A stretch of DNA of 64,000 bases from Paenibacillus bovis (GTDB lineage: Bacteria > Bacillota > Bacilli > Paenibacillales > Paenibacillaceae): NCBI RefSeq assembly GCF_001421015.2, contig NZ_CP013023.1:4767001-4831000 (forward strand). The letters are read 5' to 3'. Positions 25,626 to 34,666 of this stretch are shown in pieces (the first letter of the stretch is position 1; every line of letters starts with the position of its first letter). A program made the position numbers and the translations under genes. The notes beneath the pieces were generated by a model. The model saw only the letters and a program-made list of their open reading frames with translations, did no database searches and was not told the DNA's origin.

Positions 25626-25661
25626 CTGAATGTGTCAAATTGTTCAGATCAGAAACCGAAT

Positions 25662-26900
25662 TCAGGCATTGGTTTCGCTGGACACCTGTTCAGCAGCCTT
25701 TGGACTGCCTTCTGTACGCCACTGTTCCAGCGCGCCACGAAGACGTTCCATGGCTTCTTCCAGCAGACGACGGGAACAGGCCACATTGAGACGCATATAC
25801 CCTTCACCGGCTGTACCAAAAGCACGTCCGTCATTCAGCGCGATCCGCGCCTTGTGCAGCAGGAAGGATACCAGATCCGCCTGCTCCATGCCGAGCTTGC
25901 GGAAATCCATCCACATCAGGTAGGTCGCTTCCGGCATATTCACCGATACTTCCGGCAGATGCTCGGTAATATACTGCTGTACATACTCCATATTGGCGCG
26001 TATATACTGCATACACTGCTCCAGCCATTCCTGGCCTTCCGTATAGGCAGCCTCTGTCGCTGCCGCACCAAACTGGCTGATATGTCCCACGCCAAAGTTG
26101 TTGATCTTCAATGCAAATGCATCACGCAGCTCCGGGTTCGGAATAATCACGTTGGATGTATTCAATCCGGCAATATTAAATGTCTTGCTCGGCGCGGTAC
26201 AGATAATACTGCGGTTTTTGGCCTGCTCGGACAGCATCGCATATGGAATATGCTGATTCGGTTCAAAAACGAGATCGCCATGGATTTCATCCGATACTAC
26301 AATCACATTGTATTTCTCGCACAGCGCATCTACGCGCTCCAGCTCTTCCCGGCTCCATACACGCCCAATCGGATTATGCGGACTGCAGAGAATCAGCAGC
26401 TTGACCCGCTCACCGCTCAGTGCCTGCTCCAGCTGTTCCAGATCCATCGCATAGTCGCCGTTCTCCTGCTGTTGAAGCGGATTCTCGACTACTTCACGTC
26501 CATGACCGGTCACTACGCTGTAAAATGGAGGATATACCGGTGTCTGGATGACTACCTGATCACCGTGCTCGGTAAAAGTCTGTACCGCAAAGTTCAGCGC
26601 GGTTACTACACCCGGTGTGAATACGACCCAATCCTTTTCAATCTCCCAGCCATGTCTGTTTTTCATCCACTCCTGGAGTGCATGGTAATACGCTTCCGAT
26701 TGGAAAGAATAACCAACAACTCCGTGCTCGGCACTTTTCTTGAGCGCGTGCTGTACCGATTCCGGTGCGGCAAAGTCCATATCTGCTACCCACAGCGGCA
26801 GTACATCCTCTGTACCGAATAATTTCTGCAGCTGATCCCATTTGGCCGAGTTGGTATTGATCCGCTCCGGGGGATGATCAAAACGTTGTGTATAGTCCAT
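25662..26900 (-). CDS. PatB/MalY-type C-S lyase (PLP-dependent)
   Basis: 412 residues from an ATG with GGAGG 7 bases upstream; a start 51 bases earlier lacks one. LPLWVADMDFAAP is the family's N-terminal signature, CSPHNPIGRVW contacts the cofactor, SDEIHGDLVF gives the PLP-pyridine Asp, and TAPSKTFNIAGL contains the Schiff-base lysine. PatB/MalY enzymes cleave cystathionine or cysteine conjugates to release homocysteine or thiols plus pyruvate and ammonia. No maltose or methionine genes are adjacent, so the physiological substrate is open. Single-gene unit with its own terminator. Confidence 0.9.
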   Translation of the reverse strand: MDYTQRFDHPPERINTNSAKWDQLQKLFGTEDVLPLWVADMDFAAPESVQHALKKSAEHGVVGYSFQSEAYYHALQEWMKNRHGWEIEKDWVVFTPGVVTALNFAVQTFTEHGDQVVIQTPVYPPFYSVVTGHGREVVENPLQQQENGDYAMDLEQLEQALSGERVKLLILCSPHNPIGRVWSREELERVDALCEKYNVIVVSDEIHGDLVFEPNQHIPYAMLSEQAKNRSIICTAPSKTFNIAGLNTSNVIIPNPELRDAFALKINNFGVGHISQFGAAATEAAYTEGQEWLEQCMQYIRANMEYVQQYITEHLPEVSVNMPEATYLMWMDFRKLGMEQADLVSFLLHKARIALNDGRAFGTAGEGYMRLNVACSRRLLEEAMERLRGALEQWRTEGSPKAAEQVSSETNA

Positions 26901-27141
26901 CCGTAAACCTCCGTTTTGGCGTGTATGCTGTCTGATGCCACGCATAGTCACGCTCCATATTTAGCAGGATGCCATCCGGGCGCATCCTTTATCCCAAAAT
27001 GAAATCAAGATTAGCCTTATCATAACATGTTTGTACGTAAGGGAAAACATGGACTGACCCGTAGCTGACGCTGTAAAATAGACCCCAATACGATGCCTGC
27101 TTACATTACCGGATTGCCGATCCCGACCAAAGGAGTCTGCC

Positions 27142-27753
27142 ATGTTAAAACGTTTTGTATGGAAAGAAAATGATGTCTATTCCGTCCAGCTTACCGGAGA
27201 ATTGTATATTCTGGCACAGCTGCTGACCAAGCCATATGCCGCTTTTTTCAATATCCGTAGTGCATCAGCAGATTTCAGCGATGCTGTAGATATCCGGCAG
27301 GCTGCTCCACTGGGTGTCTGCATGGTATTAAAGGATTTTTTCAAAAAATGTGCTGTACACAAAATGCCTGTTTCTACGGGCTACAGGCAGGAAATCGCTA
27401 TTCCGGAGCTATTTATAAGCCCGGACAGAGAGCAGTGGTTCCAGCGCTCCGATATTGACGAAGCCGAGCAAATATATAATCTGGTCCGTATTGATCCGGT
27501 AGCTGGTGATCAAGGCATTATGGGCAACGAGATTGTTTTATCCGATATTATCAGGAATCATCCCGAGCTGTTACATACGTACGAATTGGTTGGATACAAT
27601 ACCGGCTACGAGCTTATTCGCCGTTTGTTACTCTCGGTAGAGCAGAACCGCTGGATAGACCCTGCCAGAGAGAAGCTGCTGGTTGGCCAAGATCTTTATC
27701 CTTTGCAGACGCTGGACGAATTATGGCATATCGGCGTCCCCCGCTATGTATAG
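27142..27753 (+). CDS. hypothetical protein, weakly Imm26-like
   Basis: 203 residues. The opening (KENDVYSVQLTGELYILAQLL followed by AAFFNIR, in part) has the rhythm of Imm26-type domains, where a short beta-barrel starts with GDVFxIPLxxGxYxxGQVL. I cannot confirm this by eye. No signal peptide or membrane segment. AAAGGAG precedes the ATG by 9 bases. It stands alone, divergent from the PatB/MalY gene, and no toxin gene is nearby, so an immunity role is speculative. Confidence 0.6.
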   Translation: MLKRFVWKENDVYSVQLTGELYILAQLLTKPYAAFFNIRSASADFSDAVDIRQAAPLGVCMVLKDFFKKCAVHKMPVSTGYRQEIAIPELFISPDREQWFQRSDIDEAEQIYNLVRIDPVAGDQGIMGNEIVLSDIIRNHPELLHTYELVGYNTGYELIRRLLLSVEQNRWIDPAREKLLVGQDLYPLQTLDELWHIGVPRYV

Positions 27754-27858
27754 CTCACAGAAGATAGTCGGCCGAAAAAGACAGATGTGAAAATCATCCG
27801 TTACATCTATCGAAAAAGAATGCCTAACCTTGAAAATAATAATCAGCGATCCTATCAC

Positions 27859-27895
27859 AAAAACCAGACTGCCGGTGATGACAGTCTGGTTTTTG
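27859..27895. terminator. bidirectional terminator
   Basis: AAAAACCAGACTG pairs with CAGTCTGGTTTTT around an 11-base loop with T-tails on both strands, between the Imm26-like gene and pgmB. Confidence 0.88.
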
Positions 27896-27941
27896 TTTCT
27901 GTGTGTTGTTTCTGTGTGTTGTTTCTGTGTGTTGTTTCTGT
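27894..27941 (+). repeat. 13-bp tandem repeat
   Basis: The unit TGTTTCTGTGTGT is repeated 3.7 times without a mismatch, starting in the T-tail of the preceding terminator. It is non-coding. Confidence 0.9.
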
Positions 27942-28003
27942 TTGGTATTCCTGATCAGTATTCACACATGCTTTTGTCTGTTCTTTCCTATATGATCTAC
28001 CAT

Positions 28004-28642
28004 TTAAATCAGATCCAGAATCTCGTCTACGCGTTCCAGACGGTAATCGGCATCCTGGGAGTGCAGTCCTGCATCACCGACAGCTGCTACATTCATGCCG
28101 CCGGCAATCGCTGCCTGTACACCTGCTTCTGCATCTTCGACAACGAGACATTCTTCCGGCGGTACACCGAGACGTTCGGCAGCGAGCAGGAATACCTCCG
28201 GATCGGGCTTGCTGTGGGTAATATCATTGCCGTCCGCTACTGCATCAAATGCATCGGCCAAACCGATCTGCTTGAGGATCGTAGGTGTATTTTTGCTGGA
28301 GGAGCCAATAGCGATTTTGACACCGCGTTTTTTCAGTTCATCAATCGTATGCTTGGCTCCCGGCAGCATATCATCCGGTTTTACTTCGGATAGGGATTCT
28401 CTGTAGTATGTGTTTTTACGTTCAGCCAGCGCGATTTTTTCTTCCGGGGTGTAGGTGCGTTCTGCCTTTTCCAGAATAATCTCCAGGCTCTCCATCCGGC
28501 TCACACCGCGCAGACGATTGTTGATCGTCTCATTGAACTTGATACCTTCTTCGTCGCTCATCTTTTTCCAAGCCTGATAGTGGTACTGGTCCGTTGATAC
28601 GATAACGCCGTCCAAATCGAATATTACAGCTTTGATCGTCAT
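28004..28642 (-). CDS. pgmB: beta-phosphoglucomutase-like HAD hydrolase
   Basis: 212 residues of the HAD superfamily. FDLDGVIVSTDQYHYQAWK holds the nucleophile Asp, the acid/base Asp two residues later and the start of the cap domain. RGVSRMESL is the substrate-specificity loop typical of beta-phosphoglucomutase, IGSSSKN carries motif II and VVEDAEAGVQAA motif III. The enzyme interconverts beta-glucose 1-phosphate and glucose 6-phosphate, usually next to a disaccharide phosphorylase gene. Here no phosphorylase or transporter is adjacent, so it is an orphan copy. GGAGG lies before the ATG. Confidence 0.85.
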   Translation of the reverse strand: MTIKAVIFDLDGVIVSTDQYHYQAWKKMSDEEGIKFNETINNRLRGVSRMESLEIILEKAERTYTPEEKIALAERKNTYYRESLSEVKPDDMLPGAKHTIDELKKRGVKIAIGSSSKNTPTILKQIGLADAFDAVADGNDITHSKPDPEVFLLAAERLGVPPEECLVVEDAEAGVQAAIAGGMNVAAVGDAGLHSQDADYRLERVDEILDLI

Positions 28643-28998
28643 AATTGCTTCCTCCTCTGATTCGCTTTCTATTCGTCAGCTTGTTGGATCATTATGAATG
28701 ATGGAATCCTACTGATATATGGAATATAAACAGATTCGATGAAAAGCAAGCTGTTTCCTGTTGTTAAATATGTAATGATGCAAAGACATAACGTCCGAAT
28801 ACCGCTGTAAATCGGTAATATTCGAAAGAATTAAAAGTCTGCTGTTTTTTTTGTAGACTGGCTGGATAGGTGCATATTCGAATATGGATAGCCGACTGCG
28901 AATTGCTTTTTACAGCTATGCTTATTATGTGAATAGAAACAAACAGGTAATGAATACCAGGGTCATCATAGGTTCTGTCTTGTTTTACATAAAAAATA
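28643..28998. other. gap between pgmB and the efe promoter
   Basis: About 355 AT-rich bases with no supported gene. It would hold the pgmB promoter on the minus strand; no catabolite or metal operator could be picked out. Confidence 0.4.
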
Positions 28999-29059
28999 TT
29001 GACGTTACGGGGTTTCCACACTATGATATATACATTATTGAGAACGATTATCATTATTG
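28999..29059 (+). promoter_or_regulatory. efeOBU promoter with Fur box
   Basis: TTGACG (28999-29004), 17 bases, TATGAT (29022-29027), then GAGAACGATTATCATTATT (29040-29058), which matches 15 of 19 bases of the Fur consensus and covers the start of the transcript. Iron-bound Fur would repress the operon. Confidence 0.8.
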
Positions 29060-29075
29060 AGGAGTGTTTGAATTT

Positions 29076-29969
29076 ATGAAAGCACGTTATACCCTGCCTG
29101 CGGTTCTGCTGTTATCCTCTGTACTGTTCGCAGCCTGCGGCAACAAGGAAGAAGCTCAACCAGCAGCAAACAATACACAGACAAGCCCAACTACAGCGGC
29201 GGCTACCGAGACCAATGCTGCGGCACCTGCTGCTTCTGCAGCTGATTTCAAAGATGCTACCGAGCAATATCGCACCTATGCAATCAGTGAGATTGATGCT
29301 TTTGTAACCGAGACCGAGAAATTTACGGAAGCGGTAAAAGCCGGCAAAATGGATGAAGCGAAAAAGCTGTACGCTCCGGCACGTATGCATTATGAGCGTA
29401 TCGAACCGATTGCCGAAGCACTGGGCAATCTGGACCCGGATATTGATGCCCGCCAGGGAGACGTGGACGACAAAGACTGGCGTGGATTCCATAAAATCGA
29501 ACAAGGCCTGTGGGAAAAGAAAACAACCGACGGCATGAGCGAATATGCAGATCGCCTGCTGCAGGATGCCAAGCTGCTGCGCGCCAAAGTCGAGACGGTC
29601 GATATTGATGCAGGACTGCTCGTTACCGGAGCGGTAGAACTGCTGAACGAAGTCTCTTCTTCCAAAGTAACTGGTGAAGAAGAACGTTATTCCCACACCG
29701 ATCTGTATGACTTTGTAGCCAATGTAGAGGGTGCACAGAAGATCTACGAGATCCTGAAGCCAAATCTGACAGCCAAAGACCCTGCTTTGGAGAAACAGAT
29801 CGGCGAGAAATTCGAAGCGCTGAACAAGGAGCTGGCTCCGTTTGCAACCAAAGACGGTGGCTATGTAACTTACGATAAATTAAGCAAAGAAGACGTACGT
29901 ACACTGAGCCAGAACCTGGATGCACTGGCTGAACCATTATCCCAAATGGGAACAATCCTGGGAGTGTAA
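29076..29969 (+). CDS. efeO: iron uptake lipoprotein EfeO (EfeM-type)
   Basis: 297 residues from the ATG with GGAG 11 bases upstream; a GTG 12 bases earlier sits inside the ribosome site. A signal segment ends in LFAACGN, so the cysteine near 22 is lipidated and the protein stays on the outer membrane face. After a long Ala/Thr-rich linker comes the all-helical peptidase-M75/EfeO domain, with HYERIEPIAEALGNLD, DWRGFHKIEQGLWE and RYSHTDLYDFVANVEGA. The HxxE-type pair in FHKIEQ is the likely metal site. It lacks the N-terminal cupredoxin domain of E. coli EfeO. First gene of efeO-efeB-efeU. Confidence 0.93.
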   Translation: MKARYTLPAVLLLSSVLFAACGNKEEAQPAANNTQTSPTTAAATETNAAAPAASAADFKDATEQYRTYAISEIDAFVTETEKFTEAVKAGKMDEAKKLYAPARMHYERIEPIAEALGNLDPDIDARQGDVDDKDWRGFHKIEQGLWEKKTTDGMSEYADRLLQDAKLLRAKVETVDIDAGLLVTGAVELLNEVSSSKVTGEEERYSHTDLYDFVANVEGAQKIYEILKPNLTAKDPALEKQIGEKFEALNKELAPFATKDGGYVTYDKLSKEDVRTLSQNLDALAEPLSQMGTILGV

Positions 29970-29972
29970 GAC

Positions 29973-31325
29973 ATGAGTAAGAAGAAAAACGATGAACAAC
30001 AACTGAATCCAACAACTGATGCCGGACAGGAGTCTGCTTCCCTGTTCCGCAAGCCTGTGAGCCGCCGCGATATGCTGCGGCTTGCTGGCGCTTCCGGTGT
30101 AGGGCTGCTGCTAGGCGGCTCCGGTGCTTTTGGCATTATGGCAGCGACCGGTGCGACCAAGCAGCCGGCTTCCGACAAGCCGGGCAGCCCCGATAATGTA
30201 ACGACCGGCATACCGGATGCGAACCGGTACGACTTTTATGGACAGCATCAATCCGGGATTACGACGCCAAGTCAGAATTTTATGTGTTTTGCTTCCTTTG
30301 ATCTGACCGTGAGCGATGCAGCCGGACTGAAAAGTCTGCTACAGGCATGGACGCGGGCTTCCGCTTCCCTGATGGCTGGCGAGCTGCTGGACGGACAAAA
30401 TGAGAACCTGAATCTGCCGCCTGCGGATACAGGCGAAGCGGCAGGACTCACGCCTTCGCGGATTACGATTACATTTGGCGCCGGTCCGAGCCTGTTTGAC
30501 CATCGTTTTGGTCTGGCGGGCAAAAAGCCTGCGGGCTTCGGCGACCTGCCTCCTTTTAACGGGGATAATCTGATGCCGGAATGGTGCGGCGGCGATCTGG
30601 GAGTGCAGATCTGCGCGGATGATATGCAGGTTGCTTTTCACGGAATGCGCAACCTGATCCGGATTGCCAGAGGTTCGGCGGTGTTGCGGTGGAGCCAGGA
30701 AGGCTTCCAGCGCTCAACCGAGTCCGATCCCAACAAAGCGACACCGCGCAATCTGATGGGCTTCAAGGATGGAACCGCCAATCCGAGTGTGCAGGATGCG
30801 GCCATGATGAACGAAGTGGTCTGGGTACAGCCGGAAGACGGAGCAGGCTGGATGACTGGCGGCTCCTATATGGCGGTTCGACGTATCCGGATGCGGATCG
30901 AAGTCTGGGATCGCTCCAGCCTGTCCGATCAGGAGAATACATTCGGCCGCTACCGGGTTAGCGGTGCGCCGCTCGGCTCGCAGCATGAATTTGACCGCGG
31001 CGATATGGAAGCCAAGGACGCTTCCGGCAAGCCGGTGATTCCGATGAACTCCCATATGCGTGTAGCACGCGGAGACGGCAAAATGCAGATTCTGCGCCGT
31101 CCTTACTCTTATTCGAGCGGTATGGATAATACGACCGGACAGCTGGATGCGGGACTCTTTTTTATCAGCTATCAGCGTAGTCTAGAGAAGCAGTTTATTC
31201 CCATGCAGCAGCGGCTCGCCCAGATTGATGCGCTGAACGAATATATTCAGCATATCGGCAGTGCTACTTTTGCCTGCTTCCCCGGCGTTCGCCAGGGCGG
31301 ATATATCGGCGATACCCTGCTGTAA
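29973..31325 (+). CDS. efeB: Tat-exported DyP-type haem peroxidase EfeB
   Basis: 450 residues, starting 3 bases after the efeO stop. The N-terminus is a twin-arginine signal, SRRDML at about 30-35 followed by a Gly/Leu-rich hydrophobic stretch, so it is exported folded with haem. GFKDGTANP at about 262-270 is the DyP GxxDG motif with the distal Asp; SHMRVARGD carries the likely proximal His region. In EfeUOB systems the peroxidase oxidises ferrous iron outside the membrane before uptake. Ends in a family-typical FFISYQRSLEKQFIPMQQRL (in part). Confidence 0.95.
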   Translation: MSKKKNDEQQLNPTTDAGQESASLFRKPVSRRDMLRLAGASGVGLLLGGSGAFGIMAATGATKQPASDKPGSPDNVTTGIPDANRYDFYGQHQSGITTPSQNFMCFASFDLTVSDAAGLKSLLQAWTRASASLMAGELLDGQNENLNLPPADTGEAAGLTPSRITITFGAGPSLFDHRFGLAGKKPAGFGDLPPFNGDNLMPEWCGGDLGVQICADDMQVAFHGMRNLIRIARGSAVLRWSQEGFQRSTESDPNKATPRNLMGFKDGTANPSVQDAAMMNEVVWVQPEDGAGWMTGGSYMAVRRIRMRIEVWDRSSLSDQENTFGRYRVSGAPLGSQHEFDRGDMEAKDASGKPVIPMNSHMRVARGDGKMQILRRPYSYSSGMDNTTGQLDAGLFFISYQRSLEKQFIPMQQRLAQIDALNEYIQHIGSATFACFPGVRQGGYIGDTLL

Positions 31326-31537
31326 ATCAACCACCAGCCCCATGCCAACGTATGCGACTGTATAAAAGGCTGTGTTATGGAACTATGTCTTCGTTCATTC
31401 GCTCACAGGAGTGGACGAAGACATTGTTATATCTATACGTCTGCAAATCCGTATCCACCCAGATACATGTACATTCAATAGCAATAGAAAGTAATAGAAG
31501 AAGTTTTTATTTTTACGAGGAAATGAGGAATTCGGTT

Positions 31538-33394
31538 ATGCGCAATACCGCCTGGTTTATCCGTCTTATCAGCTGTACCGGTCTGCTCGTGCTCGCGATC
31601 GGACTCAGCCCGGCCGCTTCGCAGCCATTTGTCTATAACTGGCTGACTGCTGCACCGGTTATGCATGTAGCGGCAGCCGAAGAAGCGCCTACTGCAGATA
31701 GTCTGCTGCCGGTTGTTGGCAGTGCCCTCGTCGATGCCGGTCAGCAAAAATGGGCCGATGCTTCACAGGAACTGGATACATTCGCTGCAGGCTGGGCATC
31801 GCTGGATACATCGGCAGCGCCTCAGCAGGCCGCTGAAGTGAACACCGCTCTCCAGGCTGCCCAGCAAGCCCTGCAAAATGCCAAATCCGATCCTGATGCA
31901 TCCGTCTCTGCACTCGGTACGCTTGCCCGTGCCGTGAACAGCTATGCAGAAGTGGGGAATGCCGGTACTGCCGATTCCGCTTCGGGCAAAGGGCCTTCTG
32001 CCAAAGGCGCACAGGCGGTTCGTATTATCCTGCCGCTCGCCGATCAGACGATCGGGCATATCAAGCAGCAGGACTGGACAGCCGCCCAGACCAGCTACAA
32101 GCAGATTGTCGATGCATGGCCGGATGTGGAAAGTGCGATTCGTACGGATAATTTTACAGTCTACAGCCAGCTGGAGACCAAGATGAGCATGATCCGCGTC
32201 TCCCTGCAAGCTGATCCGCCGCGAGAGGAACAGGCTCAGAACGAGACGCAGGCGCTGATTGATCTGCTGAATCACTATCTGTCCGGGCAAGTCGCCGACA
32301 CCGCTCCTGCCAGCGGCAGTGTACGCTTGACCGATGCGGTCGCTCTGCTCCAACAGGTGCAGACAGCGGTTGGTCAGCAGGATGCAGCAACCGCTACAGA
32401 CCGGATGCAACAATTTATTACGATGTGGCCGCTGGTAGAAGGGGAAGTACAGATTTCTTCCTCCACCACTTATACATCGATCGAGAATGAAATGTCCGAA
32501 GTACAGGGCTATCTGGTATCCAGTCCGCCTGCCTGGGACAAAGCCAACAACGTATTAACGACGATGCTGGGCGAACTGACACCGATTACTTCCAAAACGT
32601 CTTATACCGCTTGGGATGCAGCGATCATCCTGCTGCGTGAAGGTCTGGAAGCGATCCTCGTACTCGCTGCCCTGCTCGCTTATGCCAAGCGCAGCGGCAG
32701 CCGCCAGGCGGGCCGCTGGATCTGGTCGGGTGCATTGTCCGGTCTGATTCTCAGCGGTGTGATGGCAGCCATCTTCGTGTATGCTTTTGCCCAGATGGCG
32801 ACGAGCGGCAGTACCCGCGAGATGATCGAGGGCATTACCGGACTGATTGCTGTTGTGCTGATGCTCAGCGTCGGCAACTGGCTGCACCAGAAAGCCAATC
32901 TGCAAAACTGGAACAGCTATATTGCCAGTCAGGTCAGCGGCGCACTTCAACGTGGCAGCCTGTGGTCACTGGCAGCTGTGTCCGGACTGGCTATTCTGCG
33001 TGAAGGCGCCGAGACTGCCATTTTCTATATCGGTATGGCTCCGGCAATCGAGCTGTCCCAGCTGCTGCTCGGGATCGGGCTGGCACTGGTGATTCTGATT
33101 ATCGTTGCGGTGCTAATTATCCGCTTCAGTGTGAAGCTACCGGTGCGTCCGTTCTTCCTGACCGCCACGGTGCTGATCTATTATCTGGTCTTCCGTTTCC
33201 TCGGGGAAAGTATTCATTCCCTGCAGGTAGCCGGACAATTCCCGGCGCATAATGCTGCCGGATTGCCTTCGGCAGGATGGATCGGCATGTATCCGACGTG
33301 GGAAACCTTTATCCCGCAGATGATCGTTCTGCTCTTTATGCTGTGGAAACTGATTCTGCCGGAGTATCGCAAATATCGTCAATCCGCTGCCTGA
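31538..33394 (+). CDS. efeU: FTR1-family iron permease EfeU with long extracellular N-terminal domain
   Basis: 618 residues from an ATG preceded by GAGGAA; an open frame extends 186 bases upstream but has no good start. A signal peptide (FIRLISCTGLLVLAIGLS) leads into ~320 residues of repeated helical segments, each with a W-x-x-x-x-x-x-Y/F-x-x-W pattern, outside the membrane. The C-terminal half has about seven membrane segments with the two iron-binding REGxE motifs, REGLE at 367 and REGAE at 488. The protein carries ferric iron inward using iron oxidised by EfeB. The fused N-terminal domain is typical of Gram-positive EfeU. A 212-base gap separates it from efeB. Confidence 0.93.
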   Translation: MRNTAWFIRLISCTGLLVLAIGLSPAASQPFVYNWLTAAPVMHVAAAEEAPTADSLLPVVGSALVDAGQQKWADASQELDTFAAGWASLDTSAAPQQAAEVNTALQAAQQALQNAKSDPDASVSALGTLARAVNSYAEVGNAGTADSASGKGPSAKGAQAVRIILPLADQTIGHIKQQDWTAAQTSYKQIVDAWPDVESAIRTDNFTVYSQLETKMSMIRVSLQADPPREEQAQNETQALIDLLNHYLSGQVADTAPASGSVRLTDAVALLQQVQTAVGQQDAATATDRMQQFITMWPLVEGEVQISSSTTYTSIENEMSEVQGYLVSSPPAWDKANNVLTTMLGELTPITSKTSYTAWDAAIILLREGLEAILVLAALLAYAKRSGSRQAGRWIWSGALSGLILSGVMAAIFVYAFAQMATSGSTREMIEGITGLIAVVLMLSVGNWLHQKANLQNWNSYIASQVSGALQRGSLWSLAAVSGLAILREGAETAIFYIGMAPAIELSQLLLGIGLALVILIIVAVLIIRFSVKLPVRPFFLTATVLIYYLVFRFLGESIHSLQVAGQFPAHNAAGLPSAGWIGMYPTWETFIPQMIVLLFMLWKLILPEYRKYRQSAA

Positions 33395-33489
33395 TGTCTA
33401 TCTGCCAAAAAAGCAATCGGATCGAAGCTTAACTGGTTCATTAACAGTATTCATGTAGAATACGCAGTTCAACAACAACATCAGATACC

Positions 33490-33537
33490 CAAAAGCCATT
33501 CTGTTGATCGTTATACCGGTCAGCAAAATGGCTTTTT
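33490..33537 (+). terminator. efe operon terminator
   Basis: AAAAGCCATT and AATGGCTTTTT flank a loop of about 27 bases; T5 follows on the plus strand. Confidence 0.75.
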
Positions 33538-33672
33538 GTGTAGTACGATAAAGCGTTTTTCAGACACTTTTTTAATAGATAGCAGAGCTTCGCGAGAAGC
33601 AGGCAAATCCCCTTATTCTTTTGCCTAAAATGTATTGCATTCCCTATGCTACTCGGCTATGATGGACTCAAA

Positions 33673-33717
33673 GAAAATTATTTTCTTATATTTATCTATA
33701 ATATAAAAATAATTTTC
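33673..33717 (+). promoter_or_regulatory. -10 element flanked by paired RpiR-type operators
   Basis: GAAAATTATTTTC (33673-33685) and AAAAATAATTTTC (33705-33717) are near-palindromic copies 32 bases apart. TATAAT (33697-33702) lies between them. MurR/RpiR proteins commonly bind GAAA-TTTC type inverted repeats, so this is a candidate self-regulated control region for the nag operon. Confidence 0.5.
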
Positions 33718-33802
33718 ACAAACTTCTATACGTGCTTTTACATTCTTTTAACCTTTACCGGTTAAATAGATACGCTTTTAGATCAGGAAAGGAGGAATCC
33801 GT

Positions 33803-34663
33803 ATGTCTCCCATTTTGCATGTGCTGGAGCAAGGACTGGACAAATTGTCTCCACAGGAACGGCGGCTCGCGCATTATATTTTGCAGCAGCCTTCCTCTGT
33901 TATCCGGCTGGGCATCACCCAGCTGGCGAATCAGTGCGGCATCAGTCCGGCGACAGTAACACGCTTTTGCAAAACATTCAATTTCGAAGGCTTTCCCGAT
34001 TTTAAAATGAAGCTGGCCGGTGAACTCGCCCAGCAGTCGGTACCCAGCTCGTATCAGGATATTATCGCCGGCAATCCGCTGGCCGAGATCGTCAAGGCGA
34101 TTGAATCCAATCATGTTACCTCGATCAACGATACGACACGGCTGCTGAATCTGCCCAAGCTGGAACAGGCAATCGGCTATCTGACCCGGGCGCGGCGAAT
34201 CGATCTGTACGGCATCGCCACTTCTTCCATTGTGGCGCAGGACTTTTACCAGAAGCTGATCCGGATCGGCAAAAACTGTACCGCCTTTGCGGACTCTCAT
34301 ATGCAGATCACTTCCGCCTCCACCCTGTCTTCCGAAGATGTGGCGCTGGCGATCTCGTATTCCGGCGAGACGCGGGAGACGATCGATGCACTGACCTGCG
34401 CCCGCGAGAACGGCGCTACCGTCCTGTCACTCACCCAGTACAGCTCCAACCCACTGGCTGCAATGGCAGATATCTCCCTGTTCGCTTCTTCGCTGGAAAA
34501 AGGTGTTCGGCGTGGCGATATGGCTTCCCGGATTGCCCAGCTTCATATTATCGATATTCTGTTTACCGGTATGATTAGTGCCCAGTTTAATGACTCTGTC
34601 AACAAGCTGGAGCTGTCTTATAAAAATGTGCGGCGCTACCGCAAAGACTCAGGAGGCTTATGA
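33803..34663 (+). CDS. MurR/RpiR-family regulator of the nag operon
   Basis: 286 residues with AAAGGAGG before the ATG. The N-terminal HTH-6 domain reads LSPQERRLAHYILQQP and GITQLANQCGISPATVTRFCKTFNFEGFPDFK (in part). The C-terminal sugar-isomerase (SIS) domain has RIDLYGIATSSIVAQDFYQKL and AISYSGETRETIDAL, the phosphosugar-binding loop. It lies 3 bases before nagB, so it very likely controls amino-sugar use in response to an amino-sugar phosphate; Bacillus uses a GntR-type NagR for the same task. Confidence 0.9.
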   Translation: MSPILHVLEQGLDKLSPQERRLAHYILQQPSSVIRLGITQLANQCGISPATVTRFCKTFNFEGFPDFKMKLAGELAQQSVPSSYQDIIAGNPLAEIVKAIESNHVTSINDTTRLLNLPKLEQAIGYLTRARRIDLYGIATSSIVAQDFYQKLIRIGKNCTAFADSHMQITSASTLSSEDVALAISYSGETRETIDALTCARENGATVLSLTQYSSNPLAAMADISLFASSLEKGVRRGDMASRIAQLHIIDILFTGMISAQFNDSVNKLELSYKNVRRYRKDSGGL

Positions 34664-34666
34664 TCC

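Noticed and set aside
25617..26822. 401-codon plus-strand frame opposite the PatB/MalY gene
   Set aside because: It begins inside the terminator of the opposite gene, and the product has no domain.
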